Below are positions 1-10,700 of a stretch of 26,642 nt of DNA, one piece after another; positions within the stretch are counted from its first letter, which is position 1; every line of letters begins with the position of its first letter. A model generated the notes under the pieces. That model made no database searches. It worked only from the letters and a program-made list of their open reading frames with translations, and had not been told where the DNA came from. Origin of the DNA: Azolla pinnata (lineage: Eukaryota; Streptophyta; Polypodiopsida; Salviniales; Salviniaceae). The DNA is taken from contig JBBBWG010004714.1 of the NCBI GenBank assembly GCA_037176905.1, positions 2,714-29,355 on the forward strand. Direction: 5' to 3'. The translations under genes and the position numbers were made by a program.

Positions 1-777
1 CGTCTTGTTCCCTTGTTAACCTCAATTCTTATAATTAGGTAAACAAAACATTCCTTCGCTCGTGCATTGAATGTTTCCCTTGTAAAAGAATCAGGATTTA
101 TGATACTTGAAGCAAGATAGACAATGAGCAACAAAGTGTAAGGGAAAGTGAAATCACACGATGAACTCGAGGTAACGTGTGTAGCAAGGTGAACTGATTT
201 GCGTACAAAGTGGGCTTAATTATAGGCAAAGTATAATTACAAGAATATTGAGAGATTATATCGTTGATATACTAAAGTCCTAATAGCCACTAAGAATGGT
301 AATAGTTATTTAGAATGCTAACAGTTACTAGAATCCTAATAGTTAGTAGAATCTCAATGGTTCGAACACTATTCGTTGCTACAGCTCCAACAGTTCTATT
401 GCATCCGGAGATATTATTAACAGGTTGGAGCTCATTAATATTCTGACAATAAAAACCTGGTGAGCTTGGGAGGATCCAATCTATATAGGGAATTGTGGAA
501 GAGAGATTTTAAAATCCTTTCGATTTACTTCGAATTTCAAAGGCTAGTGGTGCTTAGATTTGCAGGATTTTGGGCTGTGAAATCCGGTACAGCTTCTCGT
601 AAGATCGCCAAGTGGCATGCATGCATGATGGCCAAGCGGGTCAGGTGTTTATCGAGTCTGATCTTTATATTATCATTCACCACAGAAAAGTACGAGGTGC
701 GAAGAGAAGCCACTTGCCTCGTATATTTGCCATGAAATCTCTGGGACACGCCGAGGTCCATATCATTCATTACGTGG
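1..777. other. No gene recognised (left edge)
   Basis: AT-rich DNA with short open frames only and no recognisable protein. At 270-355 there are degenerate short direct repeats of the type AGAATCCTAATAGTTA. A 9-bp inverted repeat, AGCTCCAAC / GTTGGAGCT, lies at about 383-432. The 14-mer CCCTTGTAAAAGAA at 77-90 recurs in the 3' flank of the DUF761 gene at 3439-3452. I could not support a transposon or exon here. Confidence 0.5.
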
Positions 778-826
778 CCCAAACCCTAAACCCTAAACCC
801 CAAACCCTAAACCCTAAACCCTAAAC
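778..826 (+). repeat. Interstitial telomere-like repeat, CCCTAAA type
   Basis: About six to seven head-to-tail units of CCCTAAA, one of them degenerate (CCCCAAA). This is the plant-type telomere repeat (TTTAGGG on the other strand). It lies far from any visible chromosome end signal and is flanked by unique sequence on both sides, so it is an interstitial tract, or a telo-box cluster if it belongs to a promoter. A second tract in the same orientation is at 4587-4620. Confidence 0.85.
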
Positions 827-1160
827 TGAACGGATCAGAAAGGGGTTGTGTACATTGTGGAAGAGCGCACTCCAACCAAATTTTTACGAATCTTTCGAAA
901 AGACGATGCTCTCGGCGCAGCTGTTCTGTTTATCGATCTTGGTAGTACCAGAAGTTTCGCAAATGGATTTGAGTCCTCTCCAAGTTCATTGCACCTTCAA
1001 GAATGTGGTCCAGCCTGAGAGCTCCACTACCAAGAGTCGCGACACGATCGCGGAGAAAAAAAAGCTCGACTAAAGAAGGCGGAAGTTTGACGCAATCGCG
1101 ACGATGCGCCTTTAAATACGGGGCGGCGGAGATCGTCGAAATCGCAGCCATAATCAGCCA
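827..1160. other. No gene recognised
   Basis: Short open frames on both strands, none recognisable and none with a convincing splice pattern. Base composition is mixed, with GC-rich patches near 1030-1140. Confidence 0.4.
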
Positions 1161-1165
1161 CCCCT

Positions 1166-1203
1166 TAATCATAATCATAATCATAATCATAATCATAATC
1201 ATC
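1166..1203. repeat. Hexanucleotide microsatellite (AATCAT)n
   Basis: About six perfect head-to-tail copies of AATCAT. Frames that run through it encode only poly-Ile or Met-Ile runs and are not genes. Confidence 0.85.
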
Positions 1204-1225
1204 ATTGGTGTGCTCTTAATCAATA

Positions 1226-1460
1226 GCATTCTAATTGGAGCATTCTAATTGGAGATTAGCAGCATTCTAATTGGAGCATTCTAATTGGAGATTAGCAGCA
1301 TTCTAATTGGAGCATTCTAATTGGAGATTAGTAGCATTCTAATTGGAGGTTAGTAGCCTTCTAATTGGAGCATTCTAATTGGAGATTAGTAGCATTCTAA
1401 TTGGAGGTTAGTAACATTCTAATTGGAGCATTCTAATTGGAGATTAGTAGCATTCTAATC
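1226..1460. repeat. Tandem array, core GCATTCTAATTGGAG
   Basis: Twelve full copies and one partial copy of a 15-bp core alternate between direct abutment and spacing by ATTAGTA or GTTAGTA. This gives a dimer of about 37 bp in places. Each core contains ATTGG, the reverse complement of the CCAAT box. The array lies about 430-660 bp upstream of the DUF761 start codon. Whether it acts in transcription is inference only. Confidence 0.9.
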
Positions 1461-1570
1461 AATCTATACATAACACATTCAAGCCAATAGCTAGCTAATC
1501 GTAGTCGAGCTTCCGTCATGTGTATGTAATTACTAGCCGCTAAGCTCCGAATCATCGATTAAGCGCCATA

Positions 1571-1715
1571 ATCGATTGATTTAAAGGCGCCGATCCAAAT
1601 CATAATCGATTGATTTAAGGGCGCTGATCCGAATCATAGCCGATTGATTTAAGGGCGCCGATCCGAATCATAATCGATCGATTTAAGGGCGCTGATCCGG
1701 ATCATAATCGATTAA
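1571..1715. repeat. 34-bp tandem array rich in ATCGAT
   Basis: Four and a half copies of a unit of about 34 bp that begins ATCGATTGATTTAAGGGCGC and continues with GATCC and AATCAT. Copies start near 1571, 1605, 1639, 1673 and 1707. Two copies carry the palindrome GGCGCC. Related fragments (AATCATCGATTAAG) flank the array at about 1550 and 1752. It lies immediately upstream of the DUF761 gene. Confidence 0.85.
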
Positions 1716-1798
1716 TTAAGAGCTCAACTTAGATTAACTCCAAGATCCCGAATCATCGATTAAGAGCTCGGCGTAGATCGACGCCATCGAGATTCCCA

Positions 1799-1852
1799 TC
1801 TCCGATTCCGATTCCGATTCCGATTCCGATTCCGATTCCGATTCCGATTCCG
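1799..1852. repeat. Hexanucleotide microsatellite (TCCGAT)n
   Basis: About eight to nine perfect copies of TCCGAT end roughly 30 bp before the DUF761 ATG, so the tract probably lies in the 5' UTR. The minus-strand frames across it (Glu-Ser or Asn-Arg runs) are shadows. Confidence 0.9.
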
Positions 1853-1883
1853 GGAATCCGATCCACCCGAAGATCGTTTCATT

Positions 1884-3203
1884 ATGTTGGCGCACGATCC
1901 GCTGGACGCGATCGTACGCGCGGCGTGGCGGCGGAAGCGCGAGATATACCACGCGATCGGCGCCGTCTCACTCATCGCGAACGCGGTGGTGCTCTTCATG
2001 AGAGCCCTAGAAGGTGCAAGCATCATCATCGACGCGATCGCAAGCTTCGAGCACCAGCTCCGTGCCATGCCCGAGGTCCTGGAGGCCATTTGGGTAGCCT
2101 TCCATGGCTCCATTCTTCCGGCCGTGCTCACCTTCTCCGCCTTCTTGAGCACGAGGGCCGTGCTCTTCATCGTCTTCAACCTCATCTCCGCCATCATCGT
2201 CATCATCGGCTCGCACGGGTTTCCCGATCGGGAAACGTCGACGTCCCGCGGGTTTCCCGATCGGGAAACGTCGACGTCCCACGAGTTTCCTAATCGGGAA
2301 ACGTCGTCGCCCCCCAGGTTTCCCGATCGGGAAACGTCGTCGCCCCCCAGGTTTCCCGATCGGGAAACATCGACGTCCCACGGGTTTCCTAATCGGGAAA
2401 CGTCGATGTCCCCCAGGTTTCCCGTTCAGGAAACGTCGCCGCCCCCGTTCCTATCGGAAGAAGGAGATCGCCGCCGCCGTGGACGTGGACGTGCCCGCCC
2501 TTCTCAAGCCCAGCTCATCCATAGCTATGGCTTCCCCCAGACGGGAACCTTGGAATCAGATAAGACCAGCTTGAAGGCTCAGCAACTAGAGCCGTCCGAT
2601 TCGGTAAAGCCAATCAGCAGTTGCCAGGTGAACAACAACAACAACAACAACAACCACAACACCAGAGTTGCGAATGTTAACGTTAACGGCGATGACGACA
2701 ACAAGCAGATACAGAATCCGCAGTGCCGACAGAAAGACGCGCCCCACGATGACCCAGTACCGTGTCAACAGCCGACCCCAACGTGTGAAGCGGACAACAT
2801 CACCACTGCGACTGCGACTGTTGCTACTGCGGCTTCCCCGGCTACTGCGGAGATTACTGCTAGTACTGCTAGCGGAACTACGACTGGGTCATCGGGCATC
2901 AAGCAGCTCGATCCGGTGACGTGTCATGCGGGAATCAGCCGAAAGACTTCGAGACTGAGCCTGTTCAGCATCGAGCCCCTGGAGGAGCTTCCTGGTGAAG
3001 CAGACGACAGGCAAGCCGAATTCGCCGAGCAGACGTGCCGAGTGTCCTCGCTTGGAGATATTGTTAGCGAGGCGGAGTTTCGGGAACGGATCGACGACTT
3101 CATCTCCAAGTTCAAGAGGAGCCTCACTCTGCAGAGGCAGAATTCGCTCACCCGTCTCCTCGCCATCGTTGGAGCTTGCCCACCTCCCAGTCCCAGAGCC
3201 TAG
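1884..3203 (+). CDS. DUF4408/DUF761 membrane protein with 11-residue repeats
   Basis: Intronless frame of 439 residues, from ATG at 1884 to TAG at 3201. Residues about 20-110 hold two or three hydrophobic segments; the last (about 88-108, with LFIVFNLISAIIVIIGS) fits the DUF4408 N-terminal membrane region of plant proteins. The C-terminus (about 391-425, with EFRERIDDFISKFKRSL followed by LQRQNSL) fits DUF761, the 'cotton fibre expressed' motif. Between them lie seven 11-residue repeats (about 111-187; type GFPDRETSTS), a basic patch RRRRGRGRAR, an Asn run from a CAA/AAC microsatellite (about 250-258), a Thr/Ala-rich stretch and a Ser/Arg-rich stretch. Known proteins of this architecture are plant-specific and of unknown biochemical function. 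The start is the first ATG after the (TCCGAT)n tract, and no earlier in-frame ATG gives a better N-terminus. No operon context. The family call is confident; function is unknown. Confidence 0.82.
   Translation: MLAHDPLDAIVRAAWRRKREIYHAIGAVSLIANAVVLFMRALEGASIIIDAIASFEHQLRAMPEVLEAIWVAFHGSILPAVLTFSAFLSTRAVLFIVFNLISAIIVIIGSHGFPDRETSTSRGFPDRETSTSHEFPNRETSSPPRFPDRETSSPPRFPDRETSTSHGFPNRETSMSPRFPVQETSPPPFLSEEGDRRRRGRGRARPSQAQLIHSYGFPQTGTLESDKTSLKAQQLEPSDSVKPISSCQVNNNNNNNNHNTRVANVNVNGDDDNKQIQNPQCRQKDAPHDDPVPCQQPTPTCEADNITTATATVATAASPATAEITASTASGTTTGSSGIKQLDPVTCHAGISRKTSRLSLFSIEPLEELPGEADDRQAEFAEQTCRVSSLGDIVSEAEFRERIDDFISKFKRSLTLQRQNSLTRLLAIVGACPPPSPRA
2217..2444 (+). repeat. In-frame 33-bp minisatellite with palindromic core
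   Basis: Seven 33-bp units lie inside the DUF4408/DUF761 reading frame. Because 33 is a multiple of three, copy-number change keeps the frame. Intact units carry the perfect 16-bp palindrome TTTCCCGATCGGGAAA (for example 2220-2235 and 2253-2268), followed in several units by ACGTCGACGT, also a palindrome. Middle units are modified (CCTAATCGGG, CCGTTCAGG). The peptide repeat is of the type GFPDRETSTS, rich in Ser/Thr, Arg and Pro, and is probably disordered. Confidence 0.92.
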
Positions 3204-3302
3204 TTTTCTAGCACTAGTAACTAAACCTCTATTGTCGACTCGAATCGTTTTACAACAAACGCCGTGCTCTTCTTACTACCCAGATAGCCCCTTCTCATCG
3301 GG

Positions 3303-3350
<48 letters not shown>
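3303..3350. repeat. Tetranucleotide microsatellite (AGTT)n
   Basis: About twelve perfect copies, roughly 100 bp after the DUF761 stop codon and therefore probably in its 3' UTR. Confidence 0.9.
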
Positions 3351-3637
3351 CCTTTGAATGCTTGTACAGAAACACCACGCTACCGTAAACACAGCCCTAA
3401 ACCCTTGTCTCCTTGGATGTTTCCTTCGATCCCGCTCTCCCTTGTAAAAGAAATAGCTTTGTATAAACTTAATCTTAGATTTAGGGATGCCTCATGATGT
3501 TCTACCTACAATATGCCTTCAAGCTTGTCCCCTTGAACTTGTGGCGCGATGCAAACTAAATACTACATCCGAGTTGTCGAGACCAATCTCATCATTCGGT
3601 AGCAAGGCTTTATCACGATGGTTGGAAGCGAATGGAC

Positions 3638-3740
3638 GTCGATCCAACGATCGATCAAAGAGAGATTGCTAGTGGTTTGCGTCGATCCAACGATCGATCA
3701 AAGCGAGATCGCTAGAGGTTTGCATCGATCCAACGATTGC
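3638..3740. repeat. 43-bp tandem repeat, GTCGATCCAACGATCGATCA type
   Basis: Three copies, starting at about 3638, 3681 and 3724. The third is cut short. Each contains CGATCGATC. The tail of the unit reads GAGAT(T/C)GCTAG(T/A)GGTTTGC. No coding role seen. Confidence 0.85.
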
Positions 3741-4364
3741 AATGATCTTTGACTGATAAACACTATTGTCCGGAGGATTGTGCTTGCAAGTAAGTGGTTT
3801 ACTTCGATGCATCAAAAGTTTTAAATAAAGAGAGAGAGCAAGACACACCACACCGTCTATCGAACGATGAACAACTCTTAGTTAAGGGTTAAGAAAACAA
3901 CGAAATAAGGTTTACATGAAGTGCTACGAGATAGAAATTACAGCGGTCTTCCCGCAGACACAAACATCGAAGGCAAAATGAACAACTTCCAAAAGCACCA
4001 CAATGTTCTTACTGTCCCAAACATTGACATGTCTCACCCGGAATCGTGGGGGAGAAAACATCAGCAATTTGTATGTATGAATAAGTGGCTATTTAGTTTG
4101 GTTGATCTTATTCTTATACTTGATTAATCCTCCACCAAAATCCCTTGCCTCAGATGATTATGGCTTTTGCCATGGAAACAGGGTTTGCTTTGTGACAGAT
4201 CCAGGATCAGAAAACATGGACAAGTTCAGGAGCACAATTGTGCTTTGATAAGCCCACTATCCAAAATTGCCAGCAATCAATTGGTAAGCACAGACTACAA
4301 CAAAGCTTCTTTTTTTTTCAATCAATGGTGGATTCAAACAGAGCTTTTTTTGCCCAAAACTACA

Positions 4365-4375
4365 TTCCCACATCG
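4365..4375 (+). promoter_or_regulatory. Possible snRNA-type upstream sequence element
   Basis: TTCCCACATCG matches ten of the eleven positions of the plant snRNA USE consensus RTCCCACATCG. The first TATA-like run downstream is TATAAAA at 4444-4450, about 68 bp away. That is longer than the spacing known for Pol II or Pol III snRNA promoters in plants. I recognised no snRNA, snoRNA or telomerase RNA downstream, so this may be a chance match. Confidence 0.25.
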
Positions 4376-4533
4376 GAGCATCGATGATCCTGAAACGCAG
4401 TATGCAACTTCCCAGAAATTCGATCCCCCATTCGCAAGGGAACTATAAAACCGGAACGAATAACTCCACCCTGTTTTTTACACAGTGCATTCGAAAGAAT
4501 GAATTACGAGTGTTAGGTTAACCGCATTGCGGG

Positions 4534-4539
4534 TTTATT
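4534..4539 (-). terminator. Candidate poly(A) signal of the E2 gene
   Basis: On the minus strand this reads AATAAA, about 235 nt after the E2 stop codon. It is the nearest canonical signal. Plant poly(A) signals are loose, so the true 3' end may differ. If used, the telomere-like tract at 4587-4620 would lie inside the E2 3' UTR. Confidence 0.35.
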
Positions 4540-4586
4540 GCACAGGGATCCCGAGAATGAATGTCCAGAGCTCTTCTGATTCAGGT

Positions 4587-4620
4587 CTTAAACCCTAAAC
4601 CCTAAACCCTAAACCCTAAG
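4587..4620 (+). repeat. Interstitial telomere-like repeat, CCCTAAA type
   Basis: Four perfect head-to-tail units, flanked by CTTAAA and CTAAG. It is about 150 bp downstream of the E2 stop codon (TTTAGGG on the E2 sense strand) and so probably in its 3' UTR. Confidence 0.85.
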
Positions 4621-4770
4621 ACAAAATTCTGCTAGCCCCCTTTTTAAAACATGATGAGGGCCCTCCACTCTCTATCGATCAGGTGCCCTCGTGAGATGAA
4701 AATTCTTATTGAAAGACATGACAAACCTCATCATATCACAGCATCGAATTCCTCTGCTCATGCTTACTTT

Positions 4771-7700
4771 TCAAAGAACCAGGGTTATAGGATCCTCAAT
4801 GTAACTCTTGAAAGCACCGAGCCATCGCGCCCCGATCGCACCTTAAAAAACATCAGGCAAACATGAAAGACCGATCTTCAGAGAAGAATATCATGAAAGA
4901 CTGATCTTCAGAAAGAATATGCGCCAACCGTTGCATACAAAAGATTCTTATCGTAACTCACCGTCCACAACTCTATGGTCGCAGCTCAAGGTGGCGGACA
5001 CGAATGACCCGGTAGTGAATCCACCTTCAGAGTCGGTTAATACTCGTTCTTCGGCTGCGAAACATGTTAAAACAATGTATGATGTCCTCGTGACGTTTTA
5101 CACGTGATTTATAGATGTACTCCTCATCCCATTCTGCAAGTCCTTTTGTTTGGGCTTTTTGGGATGGTATATCAAGTACTCACTTGTACCCACTGCCAGA
5201 ATGCATGCTTGAGGTGGATTGATGATGGCACAGAACTGTTTGACACCGAAAGGCCCTCCGAGATTGGATACTGTAAATGTTCCTCCCTGCAGTGCAGATA
5301 CTAACATTTTAGAAACAGAAGATAAATGTTTATGTTATTAAACATGCTGTAATGATTTATACCTCATAATCAGCAGGTTTTAGGCTGTTCTTCTTAGCCT
5401 TGTCTGCTAGTATCTTGACTTCTTCTGCAATTGCCGAGAGGCCCTTCTTGTCTGCATTCTGAATGCATTCACAATAATTAAGCTAGTAAATTCCAACCAG
5501 CTCTAATAAAGCATAGTGGAATTCTCTTCTGACCTGTACTACCGGCACAAGTAAACCAAAATCTGTTTGTACAGCAACGCTGATGTTCACGTTACTATAC
5601 CTGTTTCAAAATTTATTAGTGAATCAGTCACATGTGCGAGACATGGTAGCTGCAAGATATTAGGATGGATCCTTACTGTCGGATGTAATCATCTGTCCAC
5701 GAACTGTTGCATTCAGGAACTTTCTTGAGAGCCATTGCTGCAGCCTATGCATCCATGGCGAATCAAATTTTACAGCTCAATGGGGAAATCCATGAGACAT
5801 TGTCCCGCAAACATATGGAGTATCAAAATCTTAAATATGCTCTCAAGTATGTTCAGGGATCACAGAGCCATGCCTACACTTACAAATTTGAGTCTTAATT
5901 TAATTTCAATAAAAAGAAAATAAAAAAACAAGTACATTGTCATGCATAGGGGATATCAAAGTTCACCTATTCACATATACATCTGACCAGTTTGCTTGAC
6001 ACAAAATGGAAATCAACATGACTAACGTCAAATATACAACTCCTCCAAATGTGCTGGCTTTCTTGCAGCATTAAAAGCTTTTATCAATATGCGAATAGCT
6101 AATATTTTTCTATTGGTCACAACAGAAAGAGTAAATGTCTGTAATCCAGAATTTAAATGGACCGATAGAATACCTTTAAGACAAAATCATTGATGGAAAT
6201 CCTTTTGCCACCGGATGCTTCTTGCAGATTGTTCAACTTGCTTCTCAAACTGAGAACAAACCATTATCAAAGCATCAGAACATAGTTGTCATAGCCAGAA
6301 TAAATACAATTACATGGAACAATATATAGACTTACGCTATCAAATTATCCACGCGTGCAGCAACTGTCAGATAATAATGTGGAATAGTTTGCTTTGACAA
6401 TAGAAGCCTTTGAGCAGTAATCTGCCATTAGTAAAAATATACGGTTACTACATCTTTAGAAAAATGTGCAGATACTTGAAATTTAGCTATAACCTACTCT
6501 TCTGATTTGAGTGTGAGGAATGTCTGTAAAATTTAATGCCTCGTTCGATGCCTTCGGAGACGACAATCCAGGTGCTGAGCAAGAAATGGAGGACGGATTT
6601 ACAACCACATGTCAAAACGAATAGGAGTTTTCAATTAAAGAGAACTAATAATCACCCTGATATCCATCTACATCAGCTTTTATAATGCGCCCATCCGGAC
6701 CAGAACCTTTCAGGCTTGACAATGGTATCTGTAGGAAAAATCACGCTAATGAGTTAGTTATCTCGATTTTCGACAGTTACTACTTGGCACAGCCTGTATA
6801 ATATATAAATTTATCAGGATCTCAACATATATGATCTCATGTATTTAGCTATGTGCGAGGACAATAAGGAGCAGAGAACCACAAAGGGGGTTGAAAGAAA
6901 TGTAAATTTAGCAAATAAGTCTATCTCCAAAAGAGTAATATTTTCGTTCTCAAGAGCAAAAGGAAAGCCACACGTTCAGACCCAATATTATGTAGCAACA
7001 TCTAATAAACTAGTGCATCTAATGACACTTGAACTGGGGTGTCCAGAGACAAGTACAAACTTGGTGAATCACTTGTAAGATAAAGTTACAATAGAAAAGA
7101 AAAATGAAGAAGCCAAAGCAGTAGAATATATGTTTAAAAATAGATATTAGCATGCATAAACATGAAAGAACAAACAAAATATTTGAAGCATCTGCAATAG
7201 ACATGCAAAGCTACTCTAAGAAATGTGTTCTTTTGTTAGTGGCTTATTCACAGGATACGATGGGCACAAGAATAGATGCATTTATATCTTGGGATATATG
7301 GACACTAAGGTGCACAATCTTACACAACAGGATATCAGAAATTAGTACACATGAAACAACAACTGGTGCTGTGACTCGGCATCCAACTTGAAAATAAAGG
7401 TATTTATACCATTATAAATTTCAAAAAAGCAGGCACAGGTTCATGAGATCAGCATGGGCTCTTGGACTTCAGATGATATGATTCTATCAGCTATTATTCT
7501 ATACACAAATAGTGCGTCATCATTATGGGTTCCAAAGGCCACATATCTGTGATGTATATGACACAATTTAAGTGATGTTTCTAAGAATAACCACAAGAAG
7601 GCAGTTTAGGATATCTATCAACTATATCCATGGAATGACAAAACAAAAAACTTAAGAATAAATATCATCCCATGCAAAACCATTTCAATGATTAGAGCTT

Positions 7701-10700
7701 TACACTTTTTTCCTCAGCAGTCCTCCGCGCTAAAGGACTGGCTAAAATACGTTCCTCTGTGCTGAGGCTAGTAAGACTTGCCTGTGGCAAGTCTGTTTTT
7801 GGAGGCACAGGTGTGCTGCTTGGTTTTGACGCCTCTTCTTTCTTGGCTGGTGAAACAGTTGGAGGTGCACTTGTAGCCTTATAATCTTTAAAATCTGCAA
7901 TTTCCGATTCAGAGTCTACAACAACAGCTATAGCCTGTTGCACACGCCATTGGTATTTATGTGGGCCTAAATATATTAAATATCATAAAAAATAAATGCA
8001 CCAAAAGGAAAGAGTAACTACCTGCCCTACAGGAATGTCTTTTGATCCATCTCCACAAAGGATATTTGCCAGATATCCTTCCTCCATAGCTTCCATTTCC
8101 AATGTCGCTTTGTCCTGCAACAATGAGATGATGACATCTCACTGAACAAGCCCCAGAAAAAAATAGAACTGCAAGGTGGTTGACAAGATTGGTGAGCCAA
8201 CCCTTCCAAGTTGGCAGCAACAAAATTTAAACATTCACATGACACAAACACATACACGCTGTCTTTCTAACACTATAAGAACATGTGCACTATTTTAAAA
8301 AAATAAAGTTGATTCTCGGGAAATTAAAATGGCACAGATTTTCGAGTTTTTCAGAATACATCATCAACTCAGTCTCATCAATAATTTTTCGGTTGAACTC
8401 AGTGATCTCACACTACTTGCTTCAATTGGTGCTAATTTAAACATATAAATAACTATGTGGAATTCAATCTTGGGTGTCAAAAAGCGCAGGGTATTATTCA
8501 CTATCTACAATCAATCATACTCATGAGGATCCTTCATACCCACGACCCGGTGTCTAATAGGAAAAAGGAGGTCTTCCTCATCATATGGATCTAGCAGAAG
8601 CCTGGCATGACACTTGAAAGATTCTCCAGGTGAATACTACCCAGGAGGCCTACTGCTGCTGAAGAGCAGTTGATTCACCTCACAATCACAAGCATCAATC
8701 AGGACTGGTGTACTGCTACAGCTACCAATTCATTAAGAAATTGAAACCAGGTGGCCCAGATACTCTCCTCAGTAATTCCTCCACCTTGTCCATAAATATG
8801 GACAAAAAACATTAGTGCATACATAAATACATATGAGAAATTTAGAAGATATGTGCATGGGAGCATATTTCCTAAGAAATTAAAGGACTAAATTTCATCA
8901 AAAATAGAAAACAAGCATGATATTTTCACAGCCAAAAGATACCATACAAGTTGTGCAGGCCATATGAGTAATCATAGCTTTACCGTCTCAATCTCACAGA
9001 GCACATCTCCTGGAGCAACTTTATCACCAACTTTCTTGTGCCATTTTGCGATATTTCCCTATTTACATTCAAGAACCATACATAGCAAACATGAGCACCT
9101 GGCATGAGGGATTGATGATGAATATACGTTATAACATATCATTCACATACTTGCGTCATTGTGGGTGACAATGAGGGCATACCGATTTCCTGATGTTGGA
9201 TTGCTGGAATAACACAACAGATTTGGTTTTATGCTAGTGTGCAACAATTCATCGATTTTTACAGGGAAATGTATGTTATGTTGGATGATTCAGTTATTTC
9301 ATGCCATTAGGTTGAACCACCTTCATCACTTCACCTGTAGTTGAGGATATCATTCTCAAGTTTGTCAAAAGGCCCATGGGACTAGTAAAACGTTGATGAA
9401 CGTGATGACCTGCATCTAGGTAAATTGAAGAATGGCACAATGTCAGATTTAGGAACAAAATTACAATCATGCATTGATTCACCTACTTATTTGATCTGAA
9501 GTTGACAATACAGTTCTGGAATTTACAATAGTTAATAAACTCATTGCTTCCATTTCATATTGGTTGGCTAGAGAGATTCAAATTTCATAAACTCATTTGA
9601 TTTCACAAGTGCATCAACAGAGTTCATTGTCTTTGCGAACTTGAAACTTTCTTAAATATATGTGCAGCAAAGATATCATAATCTGCATCCCCAGAACTCA
9701 TTTCGGGCAATATTGTTGAACATTATGTCAGCATATAGCTTTAGCTACGGGACTGCATAAATCTGAGAGTCTACCGAGAATGGAGACAAGTGAGTAACCA
9801 TGCTGTTATCATCTCCGATACACTATAATAAGATCTTTTACATTAGAAACTTACGCTGTTGATTTTTCAAATTATGATTTTTACAAGGATGGATTTGTTT
9901 ATTCTTACTTTGTGTTGCAAATGACAGAATTTTATGGCCAACCCCATTCAATGAGCAAACGTTGTTACAGTATTAGGCTAACCAATGCTGCAATGCATCG
10001 ATTGGAGTATGGACTTCGAACATTCTACAGATCCTCCATCCAGACTTGAAACTAGCTATAAGTTAATGTAGACATTAATCTATATTAATGAGGTAAAAAA
10101 ATACAATAAGCAGTCAATGTTTGACGATCAATAGATGGTTTTTGTTCTTGTTTTCTGTTGACTGTACCGCTTCTCAAACAACCAAAAGCAAATTCCAGTA
10201 ATAGTGTTGCTTTAAATCAATGTGTCACGACATTGTGAATACAAGAGAACCACCAATCCATACTTTCACATTGTTAATGAACACATGAAACTACCTTTCA
10301 GAAAATTAACACAATCCCTTTCCACCAGCGCTCCATTCAACTGAGCACATGCGATGTAGCTTTGCAGATACGTTCTCCGTCCTGCATATAATTTCGAAAG
10401 GAATGAAAAATATAAACTGCAACTAAAGTATTATATCTGTGCATACCAATATATGGTCCCCTCACAAATCTAATTCGAATAGATTATATGAATTTAAGGA
10501 AACTAGCAGCATGAAACAATGAATCAATAAACCTTTATTGGCGATAAAACATTACAAATAAATTAACTCAACAATCAACTAAAACAATCTACAACATAAA
10601 AATCATTTACAACCCTAAACCATATCCCTTAGAGAGATCCAATAGATGACTATAATGTGGATAGTTGTGGTTATGCACATAACACAATGCCTGAGGAAGA

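Larger units (their letters stand above)
3204..4530. other. Intergenic region between two convergent genes
   Basis: The region holds the 3' flank of the DUF761 gene, a (TTAG)n microsatellite, a 43-bp tandem repeat, an exon-like stretch at about 4154-4248 and a possible snRNA-type upstream element at 4365-4375; these are given separately. No complete gene is visible. The neighbouring genes converge here: DUF761 reads rightward, and the E2 gene reads leftward with its stop at 4771. Confidence 0.5.

Noticed and set aside
1760..2381. Minus-strand frames with Arg-Asn, Glu-Ser or RRRFPIGKP repeats
   Set aside because: Shadows of the (TCCGAT)n tract and the DUF4408/DUF761 coding minisatellite on the opposite strand.
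4415..4445. tRNA T-arm-like ATTCGATCCCCC
   Set aside because: The flanking bases do not pair into a T-stem, and no A box or cloverleaf can be drawn upstream.
4365..4620. Telomerase RNA gene (USE, TATA and CCCTAAA template)
   Set aside because: Plant telomerase RNA templates span about one and a half repeats, while this tract has over four. The USE-TATA spacing is wrong, and a similar tract occurs at 778 with no such promoter.
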